Assembly (NCBI RefSeq): GCF_036855935.1
Contig: NZ_JASPFK010000001.1
Span: 3,722,501 to 3,786,500, forward strand
DNA length: 64,000 bases
DNA from: Sphingomonas sp. LR60
GTDB lineage: Bacteria; Pseudomonadota; Alphaproteobacteria; Sphingomonadales; Sphingomonadaceae
Direction of reading: 5' to 3'
The translations under genes were made by a program, and so were the position numbers. The first letter of the stretch is position 1. Each line of letters opens with the position of its first letter. Shown here one piece after another: positions 54,553-62,447 of this stretch. Below the pieces are notes generated by a model. That model saw only the letters and a list, made by a program, of their open reading frames with translations, searched no databases and was not told where the DNA came from.

Positions 54553-54843
54553 TCAGCCGCGCTTCTCGGGCGAGACCAGTTCGGTCATCTTGACGCCGTA
54601 GCGCTCACCGACGGTCACGATCTCGCCGCGACCGATCAGTGTGCCGTTGACCAGCACGTCGAGCAGTTCGCCCGCCTGCCGGTCCAGCTCGATCACGCTC
54701 GATTCGCCCAGCGCCAGCAGCTCGCGCAGCGACAGGGTGGTCGATCCGATCTCGACGGTCAGCTTGACGTCGACGCCCTGCAGAAGCCGCAGGTTGGCGG
54801 CGACGGCGGCGTCGATCGCAAATCCGCCGGTCATGTCGTTCAT
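54553..54843 (-). CDS. fliN: Flagellar motor switch protein FliN
   Basis: A 96-aa SpoA-domain C-ring protein. LQGVDVKLTVEIGSTTLSLRELLALGESSVIELDRQAGELLDVLVNGTLIGRGEIVTVGERYGVKMTELVSP covers the full domain. The ATG at 54841-54843 overlaps the fliM stop (ATGA). It follows fliM as usual. Confidence 0.95.
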   Translation of the reverse strand: MNDMTGGFAIDAAVAANLRLLQGVDVKLTVEIGSTTLSLRELLALGESSVIELDRQAGELLDVLVNGTLIGRGEIVTVGERYGVKMTELVSPEKRG

Positions 54844-55777
54844 TGCAGGGGTCCTTCGAACTTGGAGATGCGAATGGCCGCACGGCCGTTGGACGTGCCC
54901 ACGGTGCCCAGCCCCAGCGCCATCCCGCCGACCACGATCGGCACGTCGGCGCCGAAGCTGATCGGGATGATGTCGCCTTCCTTGAGATCCATGAGCCGCG
55001 AGAGCGGGATGGTCGGCTCGGCGAGTACCGAGCGGACCGGGAAGCGCACGCCCATCGCCGCGCGCGTCAGCTGCGTGCGCCATTCGGCGTCGACCTCGCT
55101 GGGCTTGGCGACGACCTTGCCGGTCAGTGCGACCGCATGCGGCTTCAGCGTTCCGACCGGATAGAGGATGTCGACGAACGCCGGCTTGGCGGTGCCGCGC
55201 GCGATCGCGAAGCGGGTAGCGATCACCACCTCGTCGGCCTCGATACCGGGGATCATGCTGGAACCCAGCTCGAACGGCTCGGCAGTGAAATGCGCGCGCG
55301 CCAGCGGCTCCCACGCGGTTTCCAGCGCGCGGGCCAGCGACGCGGCGACCCGCGCGACGATCACGTCGCACGCCGGGGTGAATTCGAGCGCCAGGACCGG
55401 CGACACGTCACCGGTGCCGCCGAAGAACAGGTCGATGATCTCGACGACGAACTGGCTGTCGATCACGCACAGGGCGGGGCGACCGTCCATCGACAGCGGC
55501 AGCCACGCGGTCAATTTGTCGCCGCGCGCCGCGCGATAGTCGGAGAGTCGCAGTACCTCGAGCGGCTCGGCCCAGGCGCGCGTCTCGGTGCGCCAATAGC
55601 CTTCGAACGTCTGGCGCACGCCGCGTGCGGCGCGTGCCGACAGATGCTGCAACGTATGCAGATCGCCGAACGGATGCAGTTTGGCAGGCGCAGCCGGCCC
55701 CCGCCCAATGCGGCAGCGGTGCCGATCGGCGTGCCGGAGTCGAGCCCGGCGTCGGTAGAGGAGCGCCTGTTAACCAT
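54840..55777 (-). pseudogene. fliM: Flagellar motor switch protein FliM, frameshifted near the start
   Basis: A C-ring switch protein. The main body, from FGDLHTLQHLSARAARGVRQTFEGYW through the SpoA domain to KFEGPLQ, is in one frame. Its natural N-terminus, MVNRRSSTDAGLDSGTPIGTAAALGGG, starts at the ATG 55775-55777 in another frame. The frames meet at a C5 run (55698-55702), so one base is probably missing or extra there. Without correction translation would have to start inside at 55652. The usual N-terminal CheY-binding EIDALL motif is not visible in either frame. Confidence 0.8.
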
Positions 55778-55783
55778 CTACGT

Positions 55784-56453
55784 TCACTGAACCACGAAAG
55801 TGGTAAAGTAGACGTTACTGATCCCGCCGAATCCCTCCTTTTCGCGTAGAACCTGGTTAATCGTTGCGACGAGCCGCTTCTGGAGCTGCGCTTTGCCGGG
55901 GCCGGTGAACACCTGATCCTCGGGTGTGTCGCCCAGCGTCAGCAGGATCGCCGAGCGAGATCGCGATGTCGTTGGTCTTCAAATTCGTGATGACCTTGTC
56001 GTCATACGGCGTCGACACCGCGAGCCCGATCTGGAGGAAGTGCACCGAATCCTGAAGGTTGGAGGTGAACTCCTTGTCCATCGCGAAATAGTTGGACGCA
56101 TAGGGCTCGCCGCCGCTGCCTTCCGGGGTCGGTGCGCCATGCGCCTCGCCGCCGCCTTCGCCACCACCTTCGGCCGCTGCCTCGCCGCCGCCGTGGCCAC
56201 CCTCGCCGCCTTCACCACCCTCGCCGCCGTCGCCGGGGTGCTTCTGCTCGCTCTTGGGCACGAGCTTGGGCTTGTTGGGGTCTTCGTGCGCCGCCGGCTT
56301 GGCGCCGCCGCCGACCATGCCCGAACCCGCGGCATAGAGACCGGCACCGACGCCACCGCCCAGCAGGACGATGACGCCGACGGCGCCGATAATGATCATC
56401 TTCATCTTGCCCTTTTTCTTGGGCGCGGCGTCTGCGGCCGGAGCATCACTCAT
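55784..56453 (-). pseudogene. fliL: Flagellar basal body protein FliL, frameshifted in the C-terminal part
   Basis: A single-pass stator-associated protein: N-terminal KKKGKMKMIIIGAVGVIVLLGGG helix, a Gly/Glu-rich linker, then the periplasmic domain ending NLKTNDIAI. After that the frame turns to SLGDPADAG and stops at 55857. In the next frame the family end reads AILLTLGDTPEDQVFTGPGK..., finishing at 55784 (FTTFVVQ). An extra base near 55958 explains the break. The next gene, fliM, starts seven bases later. Unlike the others this shift is not in a homopolymer. Confidence 0.8.
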
Positions 56454-56469
56454 CGTTCGGTTCCCTCAA

Positions 56470-58902
56470 TCAGGCGAGTCGTTGGTCGGTGTCGTCGGCA
56501 TCCGCCTGGGCGGCGCGACGGGCGGACGGCGGCGCGGCCGGAACGGGCGCGGCGCGTTGTTGCGGTTGTTGCTGCTGCTGCGACGACTGGCGCTCGCCCT
56601 GCATCGTCGTGCCGCCGGGATGGCCATGGTGGAGCTTGAGCCCTCGCGCTTCCGCCATTTCGGTCAGCCGCGGCTGCGCATCGGCGAGCATCGCGCGCGT
56701 CTGCGGTTGTTCGGCGGTGAGCTGGACCTGCACCGTATCGCCTTCGCGGCGCAGTGCGACGTCGATCGCGCCAAGCGCGTCGGGGACGACGCGGATCCGC
56801 ATGTCATTGGCATCGGCCATGTCGCGCAGCTTCTCGATGTGCTGGATCATCGCGTTGGGCCAATGCGGCTGGCGCATGTCGAGCGTCTGCTGTTTTGCCT
56901 GACCGGTCGCGGTGACCGCGGCCGCGGAGATCGCGGCGGTCGCCTGCGGCTGGGTAACCGGCGCGTTCGGATCGGCGGGACGCGCACGCTCGTCGGCGGT
57001 GACGGCGCGGTGGATGGCCTCGGCGAAGGTGCGCGCGGCGGTGGCGATCACCGGCGCAGGGGCCGGATCGGCGGCGAGTGACACCGTTGCGGGGGCGACG
57101 CGGGGGGACTCGCGCCCGATCTGTGGCGTTTCGTTCGCTGCGACTGGCGAGACGACGGTCTCTGCCGCCGCGTCGACGCTGGCTACTTGCGCGACCGGCG
57201 CCGCGAGCGGCGCGCCTGCGAGCGGTGGAGCAAGGGGCACGGCTGTGTCGGCGAGCGGCGGCGTCACGGGAGCGGCCGGCGTTGCAAGCGGCGCCGCCAC
57301 GGGCGTGAGGATCGGTGCATCGACGCGCACCGCCGCCGCGCTCGCGATCACCGGCGCTGGGGTGGGTGTCGGAACGGGCGCGCGGTTGCTGAGCGGCGTC
57401 GCAAGCGCGGACGTGTCGATCGCGCGCGGTGCGGCTTCGATACGCGAACGCGGTGCGCTTGCAGCGGGCGCTTCCTGACGCGTCGCGGTGGTGGCCGGGT
57501 CCGGGATGGACACCGGGACGATCGTAGCGGGAGCCTCAGCCGCGAGCGGCGTCGGGGCAGGATCGACAGGTGCGGCTGGTGCCGCGCTGTTCGTGGCGGG
57601 CGGCGCGACGGTCTCGGTGGTGGCAGCCGGCATCTCAGGCGCACGGACGGTCGCAATCGCTTCAGCTGCTGGCGCGGCGGCGGTAGTCGTCGGGGTCGGC
57701 GTAGTGGCGAGGACGCGTGGCGCGCCAGGTGCGGGTGCGACTGGTCGCGCCGCGCGTGGCGCAGCGTCGGCGACGATTGCGGAGGCGGTGTCGGTGGTGA
57801 CCTCGATCGCGGCTTTCGACGCCGCGCGCCGCGGTGCCTGAGCCTTGACGGGGATCGCCGGCGGCGGCGTCTCAGCGTTCGGCACATCGCGCTGCTGCGA
57901 CGTTTCGGGATCGGATTGCGTCGGGGCCGGCACGTTCGGGAGCGGAGACGTCGCCTCGTTACGCGGCGCAGCGGCCGGCGCGGGTGATGGTTTCTCCCCG
58001 CGCTGAGGCGTCGGTGTGGCGACATCTCTGGGAGCGTCGTTCGTCGGAGCGGCGTCGACGGGCGTGCCTGTCGTAGTCGCGGATCGGGGCGTCTGGTTCG
58101 CGGGCGCGGGTTGCGGTTCGGTGAGAGGCGCGGGTGCGCGCTGGTCGGTGGCAGCCTCGATGGGACCGCGGACCGGGGCGCTCACCGGAGCGACCGCGGC
58201 TGGCGTTGCCGCGTCGGCGCGCGGGACATCCGCAACGACCGCCGCAGGCGCAGTCACGGGCGCGGCGGGCTCCACATCCCGCATCGGCGCAATCGTAGGG
58301 ATAGCAACAGGAGCCTCGGCGGTCACCGCGGGGTCGGCGAGCGGATCATCCCCGTCGCCCGACGCGGTCGACGCCTCCGCCGCGGCATCGTCGAGCGGCT
58401 CGACATGATCGCTTCCCGGCACCTGTACCGGCACATCGGGTGTGACGACCCGCAGCCGCGGCCGAACCGCAAAAGGTGGTTCCGGGAGTTCGGAGACTTC
58501 GGTCGTCGTCGTTGTGGACTTCGTCGCGACCGGCAATGTCGGAATGGCCGTCTCGGCGGGCAGCGGGGGCGGCGGCGGGGGCACCGCCACGCCGGTCGCA
58601 TCGGCCAGCCAGGCCAATGCCGCTTCGCCGCTCGGCACCACGATATCGACCAGCGGCAGGCCGGTGCCGACCCCGGCAAGATTCTGCCGTCCCGGCTCGC
58701 CCGTCGCCGGCACGACGCCCGCCGTTACCCCGTCGCCACATCCGGGCAGCACCAGCTTCAGGAAGTCGCCGGTCGCGCCCGCCACACCCGGCGGGGGCGA
58801 GGCGGCGCCCGGCAGCATCGCGCCCGGTGCCGTCGTCAGGAGAAGGCTTGCGATCGTGGTCAAGGGTTCAGGCCGCTTTCGTGGACAGGGTTCACCTGCC
58901 AC
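56470..58902 (-). CDS. fliK: Flagellar hook-length control protein FliK
   Basis: An 810-aa protein. The C-terminal Flg_hook domain (LDMRQPHWPNAMIQHIEKLRDMADANDMRIRVVPDALGAIDVALRREGDTVQVQL read as blocks) is clear. The remaining 680 residues are extremely Ala/Pro/Thr-rich low-complexity sequence, expected for a ruler molecule but long for the family. The GTG start at 58902 is uncertain; a TTG at 58863 starts closer to a normal N-terminus (TTIASLLLTTAPG). fliL follows after 16 bp. Confidence 0.85.
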   Translation of the reverse strand: MAGEPCPRKRPEPLTTIASLLLTTAPGAMLPGAASPPPGVAGATGDFLKLVLPGCGDGVTAGVVPATGEPGRQNLAGVGTGLPLVDIVVPSGEAALAWLADATGVAVPPPPPPLPAETAIPTLPVATKSTTTTTEVSELPEPPFAVRPRLRVVTPDVPVQVPGSDHVEPLDDAAAEASTASGDGDDPLADPAVTAEAPVAIPTIAPMRDVEPAAPVTAPAAVVADVPRADAATPAAVAPVSAPVRGPIEAATDQRAPAPLTEPQPAPANQTPRSATTTGTPVDAAPTNDAPRDVATPTPQRGEKPSPAPAAAPRNEATSPLPNVPAPTQSDPETSQQRDVPNAETPPPAIPVKAQAPRRAASKAAIEVTTDTASAIVADAAPRAARPVAPAPGAPRVLATTPTPTTTAAAPAAEAIATVRAPEMPAATTETVAPPATNSAAPAAPVDPAPTPLAAEAPATIVPVSIPDPATTATRQEAPAASAPRSRIEAAPRAIDTSALATPLSNRAPVPTPTPAPVIASAAAVRVDAPILTPVAAPLATPAAPVTPPLADTAVPLAPPLAGAPLAAPVAQVASVDAAAETVVSPVAANETPQIGRESPRVAPATVSLAADPAPAPVIATAARTFAEAIHRAVTADERARPADPNAPVTQPQATAAISAAAVTATGQAKQQTLDMRQPHWPNAMIQHIEKLRDMADANDMRIRVVPDALGAIDVALRREGDTVQVQLTAEQPQTRAMLADAQPRLTEMAEARGLKLHHGHPGGTTMQGERQSSQQQQQPQQRAAPVPAAPPSARRAAQADADDTDQRLA

Positions 58903-58921
58903 TCTGCAAGGAGCGTGCCGT

Positions 58922-59329
58922 TTACTTCTTAGGCCGCGCGGGCACGTCCTCGAGCGCCTTCATCTCGGCCTGCAGATCGGCGGCCCGCTGCCGCTCCATC
59001 AGCTTTTCGACCGCGCTCTGGTCGCGGCGTGCGCCACGCGTCGCCTCGGCACTGCGCTCGACCTGTGTCTCGGCGGCGCGGACGCGGTTCATCGCGGCTT
59101 CCGCCGAACGGTGCAGTCGCTCGCGGAAATGTGCGCTGGCGGCGAGGTTCGACGCACCGGCGAAACTGGAAGGGGCGGGTGCGACCGCGTCGGCGAGCTG
59201 CGCGATGCGCTGTGCCAATTGCGTCTCGCTGGTCAGTTGCGCCTGTGTCCGCGCCTCGTCCGCGCGCGCCAGCCCGAGCTGAAGCGTGCGGACGCGGTGC
59301 AGGCGCTTCAGCCGTTTGCCGTCAGGCAT
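58922..59329 (-). CDS. fliJ: Flagellar export protein FliJ
   Basis: A 135-aa coiled-coil protein linking the FliI ATPase to the export gate. Nearly all residues after MPDGKRLKRLHRVRTLQ fall in helical heptads rich in Ala, Gln, Glu and Arg. FliJ is variable in sequence; gene position between fliI and fliK decides the call. Its ATG (59327-59329) overlaps the fliI stop. Confidence 0.8.
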   Translation of the reverse strand: MPDGKRLKRLHRVRTLQLGLARADEARTQAQLTSETQLAQRIAQLADAVAPAPSSFAGASNLAASAHFRERLHRSAEAAMNRVRAAETQVERSAEATRGARRDQSAVEKLMERQRAADLQAEMKALEDVPARPKK

Positions 59330-60653
59330 CGCCGAAGACGCCGACCAGCTCCATCTCGGCATCGCCCAGCGACACCATCTGGTGCGTGTCCTGGCGCACG
59401 AATTCCATGATCGCAGGCTGATAGGCGATCGCGGCGTCGATCGCAGGATCGCTGCCGCTGCGATACGCGCCCATCAGCACGAGGTCGCGGTTTTCCTCAT
59501 AGGTCGCCAGATGGCGGCGCAGGATCCGCGCCGCCTGCTGGTGATGCTGCGGGACGATATCGTTCATCACGCGGCTGATCGACTTGGAGATATCGATCGC
59601 GGGATAGACCGCGCGCTCGGCCATCGCGCGGCTCAGCACGATATGTCCGTCGAGGATCGAGCGCGCCGAATCGACGACCGGATCGTTGCCGTCGTCGCCG
59701 TCCGCCAGCACGGTATAGATGCCGGTGATCGACCCGCCGGTGTTCACGTCCGATCCGGCCCGCTCCAGCAGATTGGGCAGCATCGCGATCGCCGACGGCG
59801 GATAGCCGCGCGCCGAGGCCGGCTCGCCGAGCGCAAGCCCGATCTCGCGTCCGGCGTGCGCGACGCGGGTCAGCGAATCGATGATCAGCAGCACGCTCTT
59901 GCCCTCGGCGCGGAACGCCTCGGCGATCGCGGTGGCGCGCAGCGCGCCGCGGATGCGGAGCACCGGCGAGTGGTTGGCGGGCACGGCGACGACGACCGAG
60001 CGCTTGCGCGCCTCGCCCGCGACCTTGGTTTCGAGAAAGTCCGCGACCTCGCGGCTGCGCTCGCCGATCAACCCGATCACGACGACATCGGCCTGCGCCG
60101 CGCGCACCATCATGCCGAGCAGCACCGACTTGCCGACGCCCGATCCGGCCATGATCCCGACGCGCTGCCCCTGGCCGACGGTGAGCAGGCCATTGATCGC
60201 GCGCACCCCGACATCCATCGGCGCGAGCACGCGCCCGCGGTCGAGCGGCGACTGCATATGCCCGGCGAGCGGCCACCGCGACGCGCCGCGAATGGGACCG
60301 AGACCGTCGATCGGATTGCCCGCGCCATCGACGACGCGTCCCAGCATCGCCGCGCCGACCTCCGCCTCGCCGGGCGGGCCGAGCGGGCGCACCGGCGCAT
60401 TGGGGAGCAAGGCCGCCGGCCCGCCAAGGTTCATCATCAGCGTGCGGCCGTTGCGAAAGCCGATCACCTCGGCCTCGACCTGTTGTCCGCCCTCCGCACC
60501 GATCTTGCAGACGGTGCCGACCGGCAACGACAGCCCGACCGCCTCCATCAACAGGCCGTCATAGGACGAGAGCCGCCCCGCGACGCGCGCCTTGGGTCGT
60601 CCCCCGGCAAGTGCGAGCGTAGTGAGGTAATCCTCGGCGTAGCGGGTCAGCAC
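59322..60653 (-). CDS. fliI: Flagellum-specific ATPase FliI
   Basis: A 443-aa F1-beta-like ATPase powering export. Walker A GSGVGKSVLLG is near residue 160; IGERSREVADFLE and the LLIIDSLTRVAHAGREIGLALGEPASARGYPPS Walker B region follow. The GTG at 60651-60653 is chosen because it gives the family length; an ATG at 60701 would add 16 basic residues overlapping fliH. Confidence 0.95.
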   Translation of the reverse strand: MLTRYAEDYLTTLALAGGRPKARVAGRLSSYDGLLMEAVGLSLPVGTVCKIGAEGGQQVEAEVIGFRNGRTLMMNLGGPAALLPNAPVRPLGPPGEAEVGAAMLGRVVDGAGNPIDGLGPIRGASRWPLAGHMQSPLDRGRVLAPMDVGVRAINGLLTVGQGQRVGIMAGSGVGKSVLLGMMVRAAQADVVVIGLIGERSREVADFLETKVAGEARKRSVVVAVPANHSPVLRIRGALRATAIAEAFRAEGKSVLLIIDSLTRVAHAGREIGLALGEPASARGYPPSAIAMLPNLLERAGSDVNTGGSITGIYTVLADGDDGNDPVVDSARSILDGHIVLSRAMAERAVYPAIDISKSISRVMNDIVPQHHQQAARILRRHLATYEENRDLVLMGAYRSGSDPAIDAAIAYQPAIMEFVRQDTHQMVSLGDAEMELVGVFGDA

Positions 60654-61417
60654 GCGGGCACCGCCGCGCGTTCGATCGCGGCGGAAAGCTCCTCCAGCCA
60701 CATCGCCGGGCCGTCCTCGACGATCGTCGAGGCGGCTTCCATCGCGAAGCTGCCGCGCGCCATGCTTTCGTCGGCGACCGGGAACACGGTGTCGGGCAGA
60801 TGCCCTTCGAGCAGCGGCAGGTCGTCGGGATGGACGCGCAGCATCGCCGACTCGCTGGCGTCGGCGAGCAAATCGGTCGCGACCTCGACGCGCGCGGCGA
60901 GCAGCGGCGCGGAGACGCCGATCTCGCCGACCAATTGCGTCACGAGCATCGTGACGGTGCGGCGTAGCGCGTCGGCCAGCGCGACGCGGTCGATCGCGCC
61001 GCCAGCCTTCATCGCGTCCGCGACCGCTTCCAGCAACTCGCGCTCGCGCGATACCACCGCATCCGCGGCGATCGCGGCATCGGCCAGCCCCTCGTGATAG
61101 CCGGCGATCCGCGCCGCCTCGATCTGTTCGACGCTCGCCGGGATCGGAGCATCGGCGTCCATCATGTCCCAGCCTGCGGTCGGATCGGCATCGGGGTCGG
61201 CCGGGGAGAAGTGGCGCGGCTGGTCGCCGGTGCCCTCTTCCGACCCGTCGTCGGCGCCGGTCGCGGCCGGCGGACGCGCACCGAAGGCTTGCTCGATGCG
61301 CGCGATCAGGTCGGCGGGCGTAAAGCCTGGTGCGATATCGGATCGCGCGCGCGTGCGGTTGAGCGCCGCCGCGTTTGCGCGCGACGGCATACCGCTGACG
61401 AAATCCGCCTCATACAT
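60647..61417 (-). CDS. fliH: Flagellar assembly protein FliH
   Basis: A 256-aa FliI regulator. The N-terminal part is disordered; a helical stretch with AARIAGYHEGLADAAIAADAVVSRERELLEAVADAMK and the C-terminal domain (VTMLVTQLVGEIGVSAPLLAARVEVATDLLADASESAMLRVHPDDLPLLEGH) match the family. The ATG at 61415-61417 overlaps the fliG stop. Confidence 0.85.
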   Translation of the reverse strand: MYEADFVSGMPSRANAAALNRTRARSDIAPGFTPADLIARIEQAFGARPPAATGADDGSEEGTGDQPRHFSPADPDADPTAGWDMMDADAPIPASVEQIEAARIAGYHEGLADAAIAADAVVSRERELLEAVADAMKAGGAIDRVALADALRRTVTMLVTQLVGEIGVSAPLLAARVEVATDLLADASESAMLRVHPDDLPLLEGHLPDTVFPVADESMARGSFAMEAASTIVEDGPAMWLEELSAAIERAAVPAC

Positions 61418-62447
61418 AATCGTCGTCGCCTGCCCCGAGGTTGATCGTGCCGTCCTTGGCAAGGTTGCGCGCGATCTGGATGATCGCCTTCTGCGCCTCG
61501 AGCACTTCGCTCAGCTTCATCGGTCCACGGGCTTCCATATCGTCGCGGATGCCCGATGCGGCGCGTGCCGACATGCAGCCGAGGATACGGCTGCGCGCCG
61601 CCTCGTCCACACCCTTCAGCGCGCGGCCCAGCGTATCGCCGTCGACGTTGCGGATGAGCGTGCCCAGCCCCTTGTCGTCCAGTTCCAGCAGGTTGTCGAA
61701 GACGAACATCGCCTCCTCGATCTGCCGCGCGATATCGCGATCCATCTTGAGCAGCTTGGGCATGACACGCTGTTCGGTCGACTTGCGCGCGCCCTGCAGG
61801 ATCTTCGCCGCCTCGCGCGCGCCACCCAGTTGCAGCGCGGTCGACGACCCGCTGCCGCCGCTGCCGGCATGGCCGCCGCCGGTGCGGCTGGCGATCAACG
61901 TGCGCAGCGCGTCGACCGCGTCGGGGGTGATCGGGCCGAGCCGCGCGATGCGGTGCAGGATGTCGGGCTGCGTCAGTTCGGGCAGCAGTTCGAGCACCTG
62001 GCTGCCGATCGCCGGATCGAGATTGGCGATCAGCACCGCGCAGATCTGCGGATGCTCCTTGTCGAGCATCGCCGCGATCTCCTTGGCGTCGAGCCAGTCG
62101 AGCAGGTCGATCTCGCACACCGCTTCGGGCGGGGTGATCTGCGCCAGCACGCTCTCGGCCTTGTCGCGGCCCAGCGCGCGCGTCATCACCGCCTCGACCT
62201 TCGGGCCGGGGTTGAAGGTGATGCCGGTGCGCTCGCGTGCCTTGCCGACGAAGTCGTCGAGCACCAGCTCGACCTCTTCCTCGCTGACGTCGGCGACCGC
62301 GAACATCGCGGTGCCGAGCTTGCGGACCTCTTCGGGGTCGAGCTTCTGGAGGATCGCGGCAGCCTCTTCCTCACCGACGAGCATCATCAGCACCGCGGCG
62401 CGTTCGACGCCAGTGAAGATGCGCGAAGCGGTCGCGACCTCGCTCAC
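61410..62447 (-). CDS. fliG: Flagellar motor switch protein FliG
   Basis: A 345-aa C-ring protein. The N-terminal FliF-binding domain (GVERAAVLMMLVGEEEAAAILQKLDPEEVRKLG), middle EHPQICAVLIANLDP and the C-terminal torque helix with IEEAMFVFDNLLELDDKGLGTLIRNVD (charged residues that face MotA) are intact. The GTG overlaps the fliF stop (GTGA). Confidence 0.95.
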   Translation of the reverse strand: MSEVATASRIFTGVERAAVLMMLVGEEEAAAILQKLDPEEVRKLGTAMFAVADVSEEEVELVLDDFVGKARERTGITFNPGPKVEAVMTRALGRDKAESVLAQITPPEAVCEIDLLDWLDAKEIAAMLDKEHPQICAVLIANLDPAIGSQVLELLPELTQPDILHRIARLGPITPDAVDALRTLIASRTGGGHAGSGGSGSSTALQLGGAREAAKILQGARKSTEQRVMPKLLKMDRDIARQIEEAMFVFDNLLELDDKGLGTLIRNVDGDTLGRALKGVDEAARSRILGCMSARAASGIRDDMEARGPMKLSEVLEAQKAIIQIARNLAKDGTINLGAGDDDYV

